The notes under the pieces: generated by a model | Database searches by the model: none | What the model was told of the DNA's origin: nothing | What the model saw: only the letters and a program-made list of their open reading frames with translations | Shown here: in pieces, positions 25,240-32,810 of the stretch | Layout: each line of letters begins with the position of its first letter | How positions within the stretch are numbered: the stretch's first letter is position 1 | Position numbers and translations under genes: made by a program | Assembly: GCA_007121075.1 (NCBI GenBank) | Contig: SKMK01000011.1 | Location: 1-50,832 of the forward strand | Direction: 5' to 3' | Length of the DNA stretch: 50,832 bases | From: Syntrophomonadaceae bacterium | GTDB taxonomy: Bacteria; Bacillota; Dethiobacteria; DTU022

Positions 25240-26348
25240 TACTTATCCCTCCTGTAAAATGGCATTTTAGTAATTTTGGCCCGGTATGTACGTTTCCGGA
25301 TCAAAACATTCACTTCTTCACCCTGCTGCGCCACTTCCGGATCCAAAAAAGCCATCGCAATAAATTTGTCCAGGGTTGGTGAATAAGAACCGCTGCTTAT
25401 CCAGCCAATTTCTTCCTCCCCAGCCTTAACAGGGTAATCTTCCCGGGGAACTCCCCGCTCGAGCATTTCAAGCCCGAAAAGCTTTCTGCTAAAGCCTTCT
25501 TGCTTTTGCTTTTGCAGGGCTTCCTGCCCTATAAAGGGGACCGCTTTATCAAGGGCGACAAAACGGTTCAAACCGGCCTGCAGGGGATTTATGTCCTTGC
25601 TTAACTCATGGCCGTAGAGGGGAAGGGATGCCTCCAGGCGCAGGACATCTCGTGCGCCAAGTCCGGCCGGGCGCAGCTCTTTCTTCCAGCCTGCCTCCCA
25701 TACCGCATCCCACAATGCCAGGGCTCCCGCATTTTTACAATAAACTTCAAAACCATCTTCACCGGTATAACCGGTTCTCGAAACAATCGAGTTTACTCCC
25801 GCCAAAGACACATTGACCTGGAACCGGTAAAATTTCATCTCGGCCAGGCTTAAATCAGTCAATTCCTGCAGGATTTCTTCACTGTTCGGACCCTGCAAGG
25901 CAATCTGGGCATAATCTGAAGAAAGATTTTGCAACCTGACATCACCAAAACAATTATCCTTGAACCATTCATAATCTTTATCCGTATTGGCTGCATTAAC
26001 TACCAGGAAGTAATTTTCACTGTTGATCCTGTAAACAAGAATATCATCTACTACTCCTCCGTCGGGATAGCAAACCGGGCTGTAAATAATGGCATTATCC
26101 TTAAGCTTGGAGATATCATTGGTCAAAATCTTTTGCAGGTAAGCCTCGGCCTCTTTCCCTTCCACAGATACTTCTCCCATGTGAGAAACATCGAATATTG
26201 TGGCCCGGTTGCGGGTATCATGAACTTCTTCTACCAGTCCCTGCGGGAACTGAACCGGTAATAGCCACCCGTTGTAATCGATTACTTTTCCGTTTAAAGC
26301 CAGATGCTTGTCGTAAAAAGGCGTTTTCTTTACCTCGCCCATTGGCAT
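25239..26348 (-). CDS. gcvT: Aminomethyltransferase (glycine cleavage T protein)
   Basis: Tetrahydrofolate-dependent T protein that releases ammonia from the H-protein-bound intermediate and makes 5,10-methylene-THF. The 369 residues include FDVSHMGEVSVEG, the folate-site region with LALQGPNS, SRTGYTGEDGFEVY, and the C-terminal barrel domain. It is the first gene of the operon, with the ATG at 26348 behind AAAGGAGG, 45 bp after the riboswitch terminator stem. Expression should rise when glycine is abundant. Confidence 0.96.
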   Translation of the reverse strand: MPMGEVKKTPFYDKHLALNGKVIDYNGWLLPVQFPQGLVEEVHDTRNRATIFDVSHMGEVSVEGKEAEAYLQKILTNDISKLKDNAIIYSPVCYPDGGVVDDILVYRINSENYFLVVNAANTDKDYEWFKDNCFGDVRLQNLSSDYAQIALQGPNSEEILQELTDLSLAEMKFYRFQVNVSLAGVNSIVSRTGYTGEDGFEVYCKNAGALALWDAVWEAGWKKELRPAGLGARDVLRLEASLPLYGHELSKDINPLQAGLNRFVALDKAVPFIGQEALQKQKQEGFSRKLFGLEMLERGVPREDYPVKAGEEEIGWISSGSYSPTLDKFIAMAFLDPEVAQQGEEVNVLIRKRTYRAKITKMPFYRRDK

Positions 26349-26393
26349 ACAAACCTCCTTTCCTGTTTAGTTTAGTGACAACGCATTATAAAA

Positions 26394-26622
26394 ATTAAAG
26401 GACAGAGGAAGCCCGGCGGCTTTTCCTCTGTCCTTATAACCTGAGAGATTGCGACCTTTAGCATTTGTGCAAAGGGCTTTCCCCGTCGGTGCCCCGCAAA
26501 ATATGGGAGCTCTCCAGAGGTACGTCCCCCAATGGTACTGAAGCCTGAGAGTTTCCCTCCCGCCTGCCGGGCGGAAGGTTGCACCTTCGGCGTCCGTTAA
26601 CCGGAACTCTCCCACGGGGTTC
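26394..26622 (-). promoter_or_regulatory. Tandem glycine riboswitch
   Basis: Two consecutive glycine aptamers lie in the leader of gcvT. Aptamer 1 runs from about 26619 (GTGGGAGAG) to 26542 (CTCTCAGGC). Aptamer 2 runs from about 26517 (GGAGAGC) to 26439 (CTCTCAGGT), with the conserved GCACCGACGGGG near 26493-26482. The expression platform is a terminator hairpin. By analogy with known glycine riboswitches upstream of gcvT, glycine binding should prevent termination. The controlled unit extends to the AcoX-like gene. Confidence 0.95.
26398..26435 (-). terminator. Riboswitch-controlled terminator
   Basis: AAGGACAGAGGAA and its complement pair through a short GC-rich loop and run into TTTAATTTTT on the minus strand. 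It follows aptamer 2 directly and is the off-state structure of the glycine riboswitch. Confidence 0.88.
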
Positions 26623-26720
26623 ATCCGTACGCTATTCAATTTTTCTTGTTATCCTCAAGAATTTTATCTTCGACATTCCATTGAAAAATCCTTCTTTACC
26701 GAAAAGATTAATTATTTAGA

Positions 26721-27575
26721 TTATGATTTGCCAGACGAGCCAAAAAGTCGTATTTTTTCTCGGATTACTTCAGCAGCAGCATCCCGGGACGGGCCAAGAA
26801 TTTTGCGGGGATCTATTTCATCGGGATTTTCAGCGAGGGTATCCCGCATCGCTCCGACAAAAGCTTCCCGGATACTGGTATCGATATTTATTTTGCGCAC
26901 TCCAAGATCAATGGCCCTGTTGATACTTGCATCAGGAATTCCGGACGAACCGTGCAGGACCACGGGACAAGATGTCCGTTTGCCTATTTCTTCCAGTCGA
27001 TCAAAATCAAGTTCGGGGTTCCCCTTATACTGACCGTGGGCAGTGCCTATGGCTATAGCCAGCGCATCTATATCGGTTTCAGCCACAAATTTTTCAGCTT
27101 CCGCAGGGTCGGTAAATAAGGCATCCCTGTCACTAACACTGATATCATATTCCGTTCCCCCGAGGCGGCCGAGTTCGGCTTCAACCGAAACCCCGAAAAC
27201 CCTGGCTCTTTCCACCACTTTGCGAGTCTGGGTGATATTCTCTTCCAGGGGGAGGCTGGAACCGTCATACATAACCGAGGTAAATCCAAACCGGATACAC
27301 TGCATAACCTGTTCAAAACTGGTGCCGTGATCAAGATGTAAAACGACAGGAACAGCAGCTTCTTCCGCAGCCTGGCGGGCAAGGGCGATAATAAAGTTCA
27401 AACCGGCATATTTTATTCCCCCCTGGCTGGCCTGAATGATAACAGGAGCACTTTCTGCCTCAGCAGCCCCGACAATGCTTTGCACTATTTCCATGTTATT
27501 GCAATTAAATGCACCAAGGGCATAACTGCCCTGGTCGGCTTTTTGCAGCAGATCTGCCAGTGGAACCAGCGCCAA
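26721..27575 (-). CDS. fba: Class II fructose-bisphosphate aldolase
   Basis: Zinc-dependent aldolase of glycolysis and gluconeogenesis, cleaving fructose-1,6-bisphosphate or, in the closely related GatY/KbaY branch, tagatose-1,6-bisphosphate. The 284 residues contain the zinc ligands in LHLDHGTSFE (about 78-87), in GTAHGQYKG and in VLHGSSGIP, plus the Na/phosphate region KINIDTSIREAF. No sugar-specific transport genes are nearby, so fructose-bisphosphate is the default substrate. The start is a TTG at 27575 after a GGTGG site; there is no better ATG in frame. It is downstream of the two-component genes with its own -10 box. Confidence 0.92.
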   Translation of the reverse strand: MALVPLADLLQKADQGSYALGAFNCNNMEIVQSIVGAAEAESAPVIIQASQGGIKYAGLNFIIALARQAAEEAAVPVVLHLDHGTSFEQVMQCIRFGFTSVMYDGSSLPLEENITQTRKVVERARVFGVSVEAELGRLGGTEYDISVSDRDALFTDPAEAEKFVAETDIDALAIAIGTAHGQYKGNPELDFDRLEEIGKRTSCPVVLHGSSGIPDASINRAIDLGVRKINIDTSIREAFVGAMRDTLAENPDEIDPRKILGPSRDAAAEVIREKIRLFGSSGKS

Positions 27576-27627
27576 TTAACCAACCACCTTATTCCCTTTT
27601 TGCTCCATCTGAAACTAAGATGAATTT

Positions 27628-27633
27628 ATTATA
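27628..27633 (-). promoter_or_regulatory. -10 box of the aldolase gene
   Basis: On the minus strand TATAAT lies about 55 nt before the TTG start of fba. The -35 (CTTAGT, 17-nt spacer) is weak. A short inverted repeat CATCT-AGATG (27606-27622) sits just downstream, near the expected transcription start. Confidence 0.4.
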
Positions 27634-27661
27634 TCACTTCTATACCTCTTACTAAGGCTTT

Positions 27662-29179
27662 TTACCCTTCCAACGGTAAATAAACCCTGAATGTACTCCC
27701 TTTTTCTATTTCACTTTCAACTTCAATTCTACCTCCATGCAGTTCAACCAGCTGCCTGGCAATAGCCAGTCCCAGGCCAGACCCTTTTTCACTCCTGCGC
27801 CTTGATTTATCTACTTTATAAAACCGCTCAAATATATTGGACAGCTCTTCTTGAGGGATGCCACGTCCGGTGTCTTTTACTTCAATAATCATCTTAGAAT
27901 CCCTAACTCTTACGCTCAGGGTGACATTCCCTCCGCTTTCGGTATATTCGATCGCATTATCTAAAAGATTGACCAGGACTTCATGGAGGCGGTGCCGATC
28001 GCCGTATAAAACCGGCAAATGAGGCTCCAATTCAAGGTGAAGGACGACTCCCCTGGCCTTGCCACGGGGAGAAACACTTTCAAAACTCCACCGGACCAGG
28101 GCGTCGACTGAAACTATACTTTTTTCCAGTGATAACTGGCCGCTTTCCAGGTGTGAAAGGGTTAGAAGATCGTCAACCAGGCGGCTTAAATGAACAGAAT
28201 TATCAAGGATTGTCTTCAAGTATTTGTCTTTATCGCCCTCTTTGATTCGGCCATCAATCATCAACTCGGAATACCCGCGTACGGAAGCAAGAGGTGCCTT
28301 GAGTTCGTGAGATACATTTGCAACCAGGTTTCGACGGAGAATTTCCAAACGTTTCTGCTCCTCAAGATATTTTTGAACCTGCTCAACAGAATAATTAAAA
28401 GTTTTGATTAAGCCCCCTATTTCATCATCCCTCTTTTCCTCTATTTTACATTTGAAGTTGCCGGCCGCCATATCCAGGGCAGCCCGGTTAATTTTCTGCA
28501 GGGGCCGGGTCAATGTTTTGGACAGGGAAAAAGCAAAAATGGCAGCTACCGCCACGCCGACCGCCCCGGAGTAAAGCACCAGGCGGCTGATATGGGCTAT
28601 CGTTTCTTCAACTCCAAGCAGAGGGACACTTAAGGTTACCGCTCCAACTATGGTTGGTTCTTCCTGCGCATAATCATTATTTGCATTGTGCAGTTCATTT
28701 TCCGATCGCTCATCCTCATAGATTACAGGGGCTGCGACCAGGAGCCTTTGCAAAACGGGTCCATAAACCTTCTTGGAAAGCATATTGCCCTGAAAGATGT
28801 GTTCAATTTCCCTTTCTTCCAGGCCCACTCCTTCCTTGCTATCCCGATCATCTTCACCCTCGCCAAGTTCGGGATCAAAGGTATAAACCAGGGACTGGTT
28901 GCGATCAAGAACCCTGATTTTCGCACTCATAGAATAGGCAAGGGTTTCAGCTGTTTTTACTACCCCTTCGAGATCATTTTCAATCAGGTCTTCGCCGATT
29001 AAATACGCCGCATCCTGGGCCTGTCCGGCAAGCTCCCACTCCCTGGTGCTGAAAAAATAGTCTTCGATTAAATAGGTCAAGAAAATCCCAATTACAATCA
29101 AGCTTAGAGCTACAATAAGAAGATGAGAAAGCATTAATTTACCAAACAAAGTCTTTAGCCTGAAGGGAAGTTTTAACAT
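27662..29179 (-). CDS. PhoR/ResE/WalK-type sensor histidine kinase
   Basis: Membrane sensor kinase of 505 residues, partner of the adjacent OmpR-type regulator (1 bp apart). Order: TM about 15-38; extracytoplasmic sensor about 40-190 with many acidic residues; TM about 195-217; HAMP about 218-270; HisKA with phospho-acceptor His291 in ANVSHELKAPLASVRGY; HATPase with NLLDNAIEYTE, DTGRGIP, the F box FERFYKVDKSR and GSGLGLAI. There is no intracellular PAS domain, unlike WalK. The signal is unknown; an envelope or phosphate-type stimulus is possible given the PhoP-box-like repeats upstream of a nearby lipoprotein gene. Confidence 0.94.
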   Translation of the reverse strand: MLKLPFRLKTLFGKLMLSHLLIVALSLIVIGIFLTYLIEDYFFSTREWELAGQAQDAAYLIGEDLIENDLEGVVKTAETLAYSMSAKIRVLDRNQSLVYTFDPELGEGEDDRDSKEGVGLEEREIEHIFQGNMLSKKVYGPVLQRLLVAAPVIYEDERSENELHNANNDYAQEEPTIVGAVTLSVPLLGVEETIAHISRLVLYSGAVGVAVAAIFAFSLSKTLTRPLQKINRAALDMAAGNFKCKIEEKRDDEIGGLIKTFNYSVEQVQKYLEEQKRLEILRRNLVANVSHELKAPLASVRGYSELMIDGRIKEGDKDKYLKTILDNSVHLSRLVDDLLTLSHLESGQLSLEKSIVSVDALVRWSFESVSPRGKARGVVLHLELEPHLPVLYGDRHRLHEVLVNLLDNAIEYTESGGNVTLSVRVRDSKMIIEVKDTGRGIPQEELSNIFERFYKVDKSRRRSEKGSGLGLAIARQLVELHGGRIEVESEIEKGSTFRVYLPLEG

Positions 29180-29180
29180 C

Positions 29181-29873
29181 TTACTTCACCTCAAATTTAT
29201 AACCGATTCCCCACACTGTGTGAATATAAGTATGTTCTCGATCATAATCATAGATTTTACTGCGGATTCGCTTAATATGTTCATCAATAGTGCGGGTACT
29301 GCCGGCAGGATCATCAAATCCCCATACAGATTTAAGCAGCTCCTCCCGGGTAAATGGTTTGCCGGCACTACTTGCCAGTAATATTAATAAATCCAGTTCT
29401 TTAGGGGTAAGGTCCAATTCATTTTTACCTACCCGGGCGTTGTATCTGTATAAATCAATAATTAAATTTCCGTGTTCCAGCTTATCCTGTGCCTTGTTGT
29501 AATCATTGGTTCGGCGGATAAGCGCTTTTATTCTGGCCACCATTTCCCGGGGGCTGAATGGCTTGGTGATATAATCATCGGCGCCCATTTCCAGGCCTAA
29601 AACCTTGTCCACTTCTTCCCCCCGGGCGGTCAGCATTATCACCGGGATACTTTTAACTTCGCTGTTCCTGATCTGGCGGCAGATCTCCCAACCATCTTTT
29701 TCAGGCAGCATAATATCCAACAGAACAACAGCATAATCGTTTTCTTCAATCCTCTCCATGCCTTTCTCCCCCTCAAGAGCGGCATCCACTGAAAAACCTT
29801 CCGCTTCTAAAGCGATACGAACTAAATCACAAACATGTTCATCATCATCTATAACCAGGATCCGATCACTCAT
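29181..29873 (-). CDS. OmpR/PhoP-family response regulator
   Basis: DNA-binding response regulator of 230 residues. The receiver domain has phospho-acceptor Asp53 in VLLDIMLPEKDGW, the acidic pocket IDDDEH, and the switch residues MLTA and KPFSP. The C-terminal winged helix contains LTPKELDLLILLASSAG and the recognition region TRTIDEHIKRIRSKI. The frame extends to 29939, but the ATG at 29873, after GGGGAGGG, gives the standard N-terminus MSDRILVIDDD. It is co-transcribed with the kinase and separated from the upstream lipoprotein gene by a terminator. Confidence 0.95.
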   Translation of the reverse strand: MSDRILVIDDDEHVCDLVRIALEAEGFSVDAALEGEKGMERIEENDYAVVLLDIMLPEKDGWEICRQIRNSEVKSIPVIMLTARGEEVDKVLGLEMGADDYITKPFSPREMVARIKALIRRTNDYNKAQDKLEHGNLIIDLYRYNARVGKNELDLTPKELDLLILLASSAGKPFTREELLKSVWGFDDPAGSTRTIDEHIKRIRSKIYDYDREHTYIHTVWGIGYKFEVK

Positions 29874-29969
29874 TTTAATCCCTCCCCTTAAAATAATTCG
29901 ATTTTTTATGGTTGATTCCTTTAAGAAGTTATGTTTCAATTAAACAGGGTTTGCTTAATAAGAGGTTAA

Positions 29970-30007
29970 AAATGCCGGGCGAGGCCTTCAAGCCATACCC
30001 GGCATTT
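29970..30007 (-). terminator. Intrinsic terminator after the small lipoprotein gene
   Basis: AAATGCCGGG and CCCGGCATTT form a 10-bp stem with an 18-nt loop, followed on the minus strand by further T residues (TTTTTAACC). It lies about 70 nt beyond the lipoprotein stop and isolates that gene from the two-component operon. Confidence 0.85.
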
Positions 30008-30076
30008 GCATTGTATTACCCACTATGCTGCAGTAGTAGTTAACCTGGCTGACAGGCTTCGAATAAAGCCTGCTTA

Positions 30077-30196
30077 TTAATATTCTTCTTCCTCTTCTAC
30101 CGGTTCTTCCAGGTCTGCTGGTTCTTCACAGCCCACCATCGCCAGCGAACCAAACATAAGCAATACAACGGCAAACAGAGTCAACAACTTCTTCAT
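30077..30196 (-). CDS. Very small acidic lipoprotein (39 residues)
   Basis: Reading from ATG 30196 gives 39 codons: MKKLLTLFAVVLLMFGS, then LAMVGC, then an acidic tail of Glu, Pro and Asp ending in EEEEEY. A positively charged start, hydrophobic helix and lipobox (AMVGC, Cys23) indicate a lipoprotein signal peptide with only 17 mature residues, 10 of them Glu or Asp. AGGAGG lies 8 nt before the ATG, and a strong terminator follows, so it looks like a genuine independently expressed gene. PhoP-box-like repeats lie upstream. The function is unknown; a surface charge or sensor-linked peptide is possible. Confidence 0.72.
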   Translation of the reverse strand: MKKLLTLFAVVLLMFGSLAMVGCEEPADLEEPVEEEEEY

Positions 30197-30270
30197 CTTG
30201 AATTCCTCCTTATTTCTTGGTTGCTGACTATTTCTTGATAAATATCTGATACCCTGCCCATTTTAAAATA

Positions 30271-30308
30271 ATTTGCATAATATTTACATTATTTACATAC
30301 TGTTTGCA
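30271..30308 (-). promoter_or_regulatory. Four phased TTTRCA repeats (PhoP-box-like) upstream of the small lipoprotein
   Basis: On the plus strand ATTTGCA (30271), ATTTACA (30282), ATTTACA (30291) and GTTTGCA (30302) repeat with start-to-start steps of 11, 9 and 11 bp, about one helical turn each. Direct hexamer repeats at an 11-bp period resemble the TTAACA-type boxes bound by PhoP/OmpR-family regulators. They lie 75-112 bp upstream of the lipoprotein start, before a TTTTAAAAT -10-like stretch. The neighbouring regulator is the obvious candidate to bind. Confidence 0.55.
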
Positions 30309-30542
30309 ATATCTCTGAGCTTATTGATCCAGCAGGTAGGCTCTACTGTTAAGCAGGCGCTATATTCCGTGGCAAATCTAGTTCTGCGCTTTTGATCCGG
30401 TGTTTACCCCGGGAGTACTTCCACGCGCTGCAGCCTTTGCACCGGTAACGCCCTGGCTGTATAAACAAAACACGCATCATTCATACCTTTCCCATAAAAA
30501 CTTATGGGTTAAGCCAATGCTTTTATTAGATTATACTTCCAG
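30309..30542. other. Intergenic region upstream of the lipoprotein repeats, downstream of htpX
   Basis: About 230 bp without a convincing gene. It contains a perfect hairpin CCCATAA-AAAC-TTATGGG (30491-30508), 35 bp beyond the htpX stop, without a following T run; it may be a weak terminator or stabilising 3' end. A 26-codon frame on the minus strand begins like a thiolase, but I do not accept it. Confidence 0.4.
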
Positions 30543-31382
30543 TTAACTCATGGTTTTCAGCCGCTTAACCCGTTCCTGGATAGGCGGATGGGTACTGAAC
30601 AGCCCGCTAAACCCCCTGGCGGAAAGGGGATTGACTATAAACATGTGGGAAGCCGCTTCGTTTACCTGGAGGGGGCGCCTTCGGGCATAGCTTTCCATTT
30701 TCTGAAGCGCGCTTGCCAATCCATCCGGGTTTCCAGAAATCGAAGCCCCGGTGGCATCGGCATGATATTCCCTGGTCCGGGATATCGCCATGCGGATTAA
30801 AATTGCCGCCAGTGGGGCCAGGATCAATGCCGCCAGTTTTATTAAAAGCATAACCGGATGCCCACCTTCCCGGCGGCCTCCAAAAATCATGCCGTACATA
30901 CCCAGACGCGAAAGAATCATCAATGCACCGGCAATAACCGCAGCCATGGTGCTCACCAGGATATCGCGATTACGGATATGGGCAATTTCATGGGCCAGAA
31001 CCCCTTCCAGCTCCTGCCGGTCAAGCATCCGGACCAGGCCCTGGGTAACAGCAACCACGGAATTGGCGGGATTACGCCCGGCCGCAAAAGCGTTGGGTTG
31101 ATCCGTAGGCATCAAGTATATCCTGGGCATGGCCAGGTTGCTGTTTTCAGCCAGCTTACGAACGGCATCATAAACTTCCGGGGCCTCGTTTTCTTTCAGA
31201 GGACGTGACCTGGTCATGGTTATGGCCACCCTGTCACTGTACCAGTAAGCAAAAAAGTTAATGACCAGGGCGATGATAAGCGCAATTATCAAGCCGCCCT
31301 CACCCAACAGCAGTTCTCCCGCAACCATCAAGATAACAGTCAAAATGATCATGAGAAACATTGTTTTTATATGATTAAACAT
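30543..31382 (-). CDS. htpX: M48 membrane zinc protease HtpX
   Basis: Integral-membrane metalloprotease of 279 residues involved in quality control of membrane proteins. Two N-terminal TM helices (about 8-25 and 31-47) precede the catalytic domain. The zinc motif is HEIAHIRNRD (HExxH at 131-135), with the third ligand Glu expected in RTREYHADATG. Two more hydrophobic segments follow HEIAH. It starts at the ATG at 31382 after GAGGAGG. It is a single-gene unit, transcribed divergently from the SurA-N gene; the 380-bp gap between them holds both promoters. Confidence 0.94.
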   Translation of the reverse strand: MFNHIKTMFLMIILTVILMVAGELLLGEGGLIIALIIALVINFFAYWYSDRVAITMTRSRPLKENEAPEVYDAVRKLAENSNLAMPRIYLMPTDQPNAFAAGRNPANSVVAVTQGLVRMLDRQELEGVLAHEIAHIRNRDILVSTMAAVIAGALMILSRLGMYGMIFGGRREGGHPVMLLIKLAALILAPLAAILIRMAISRTREYHADATGASISGNPDGLASALQKMESYARRRPLQVNEAASHMFIVNPLSARGFSGLFSTHPPIQERVKRLKTMS

Positions 31383-31765
31383 ATGACTTTCCTCCTCGGT
31401 TATTTAATTGTTACCACATCTAACGCCAGTTGCAACAAGCATAATAAAGTTTACATTTAACCAAAAAATCGCCTCTATCAAGCTTTCAGCTTCCCTAATA
31501 AACTTATGAAAAGCTGCTAATATAAATAATATAAGAATGGGAAGCTGATAACGAAAACTGTGGCGAAATCCTGTTCTTATAATAAAAAATAATGGACCTG
31601 CTGTCAATATTGCCGATAGGTTTTGCCGCGTTTACATCCTTTCTGTTTGCCATAAAACCCTGTCCTGTTCGATTTGCCCCCCTTGCTTGACATTAAACTA
31701 TTTGTTATCATTGATATCTATCAAAAAATAAAGGTTAATAACCGCTTTTAAAGAGGGAGGATATC
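31383..31765 (+). promoter_or_regulatory. Divergent intergenic region between htpX and the SurA-N gene
   Basis: No gene is recognisable in these 380 bp. On the plus strand a perfect -35 TTGACA (31687-31692) is followed after 18-19 nt by the imperfect -10 TTGATA/TGATAT (31711-31717), about 50 nt before the SurA-N start. On the minus strand a TATTAT-type box near 31443 may serve htpX. The remainder is AT-rich without clear repeats. Confidence 0.45.
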
Positions 31766-32662
31766 ATGACCAACGGAAATAACGGGAATATGAAGCAGCC
31801 TAATATATCTCGTAAAATTTTGTATATAGCCATTGCCGTCATAGTTGTTGCTGGAATTGGAATCGCTGCCGTTTCAGGGGCATTTGAAGATTTGCTCGAG
31901 CCGGAAGATGTAGCCGTTAACGGAGGAATAGTAGCCACTGTAAACGGTGAAGAGGTGAGCAGGGCTGAATTTGAAGAGGCGCTGGAACAGGAAAAAAGAC
32001 AGTACGAGATGCAGGGAATCGATCTGGATAGCGAAGAAATGTCGGACATGTTAAAGGAATTGGAGCAACACGTCCTGGAAACCTATTTTGTTGTCCCTAT
32101 CTTGATCGAACAAAAAGCTGAAAAAAGGGGAATTGAAGTCAGCGAAGATGAAATAGAAGAGCGTTACCAGGAATACGCGATCCAGTTTGGTGGAGAAGAA
32201 CAACTGGAAGAACAGATGGAGGCAGTAGAAATCACCCGGGAGGAACTCGACCAGGATATAGGCAGGGAACTGACCATTCATAAATACATCGACCAATACC
32301 TGGAAGAATACCTGGAAGAGAATCCTGAAGAGCGAATTGACAGGGAAAATATTGAACTGAGCGAAGAAGAAGTTGAAAATCAATATCAACAACTGCTTGA
32401 TCAATATGAGCAGCTCCAGGAGATGATGGAAGAAGAAGATCCCGATATGCCCCGGCAACAACTGGAAATGCAGCTGTCACAACTTGATGAGCAGTACGGC
32501 CACCTGCTGGAGGCCGATAGCTTTGAAGAAATCAGGCCGGAACTGGAAGAGGAAATGATCGAAGAAAGTATTGCCCGGGAAAGGCAGGAAAAAGAGCAAA
32601 GGATCATGATGGAACTCATTGAAAAGCTGAAGGAAGAAAGCGACGTAGAAACAGGCTTCTAA
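31766..32662 (+). CDS. SurA N-terminal-domain protein, membrane anchored, without PPIase domain
   Basis: Putative extracytoplasmic chaperone of 298 residues. One TM helix (about residues 17-36) anchors it, and the rest faces outward. Residues about 50-160 match the SurA/PrsA N-terminal chaperone fold, with ATVNGEEVSRAEFEEAL near the start. The remainder is a long, very acidic helical region (EELDQDIGREL, ESIARERQEKEQR). The parvulin-type isomerase domain of PrsA/SurA is missing. It is one of only two full-size plus-strand genes in the window. The start is the ATG at 31766 behind GAGGGAGG. It is monocistronic, ending in a hairpin terminator. A helper in folding of secreted proteins is likely; its clients are unknown. 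Confidence 0.82.
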   Translation: MTNGNNGNMKQPNISRKILYIAIAVIVVAGIGIAAVSGAFEDLLEPEDVAVNGGIVATVNGEEVSRAEFEEALEQEKRQYEMQGIDLDSEEMSDMLKELEQHVLETYFVVPILIEQKAEKRGIEVSEDEIEERYQEYAIQFGGEEQLEEQMEAVEITREELDQDIGRELTIHKYIDQYLEEYLEENPEERIDRENIELSEEEVENQYQQLLDQYEQLQEMMEEEDPDMPRQQLEMQLSQLDEQYGHLLEADSFEEIRPELEEEMIEESIARERQEKEQRIMMELIEKLKEESDVETGF

Positions 32663-32698
32663 AAGATAGCCGTGATTTGCATCGTCATGCCTTTTATA

Positions 32699-32749
32699 AT
32701 ATCCTATTGCCAGGCCTGTTCGGATCCACGGCCGCAATAGGATATTTTA
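32699..32749 (+). terminator. Intrinsic terminator after the SurA-N gene
   Basis: ATATCCTATTGC and GCAATAGGATAT form a perfect 12-bp stem with a 23-nt loop, followed by TTTAT. The flanking TATAA/TTATA extends the pairing. It lies 36 bp beyond the stop. Confidence 0.8.
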
Positions 32750-32765
32750 TATACGGGAGGGCAAT

Positions 32766-32810
32766 ATGAAGGATTTAAAACCCGGCTTTTTTCGGAGCAT
32801 TTTATATTGA
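32766..32810 (+). CDS. 14-codon upstream leader ORF overlapping the EamA start
   Basis: ATG 32766 has an excellent site upstream (GGGAGGG, 5 nt) and encodes MKDLKPGFFRSILY, ending in TGA at 32808-32810. That stop overlaps the TTG start of the transporter (TTGA). This is a typical arrangement for translational coupling by termination-reinitiation, and the transporter's own ribosome site is weak. The peptide itself resembles nothing I know. The alternative is that the first codons belong to the transporter and a frameshift separates them. Confidence 0.55.
   Translation: MKDLKPGFFRSILY

Noticed and set aside
26367-26639. Open frames of 70-90 codons on the minus strand before gcvT
   Set aside because: The region is explained by the tandem glycine aptamers and their terminator; the frames are by-products of the RNA sequence.
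30404-30483. Minus-strand frame starting MNDACFVYTARALPV, like the N-terminus of a thiolase
   Set aside because: Only about 15 residues resemble thiolase, a gap is needed to align them, the ribosome site is too close, and nothing similar follows the stop. It could be a very decayed remnant but chance similarity is as likely.
31404-31607. Minus-strand frame of 67 codons upstream of htpX
   Set aside because: It covers the divergent promoter region, has no ribosome site, and looks like random AT-rich hydrophobic coding.
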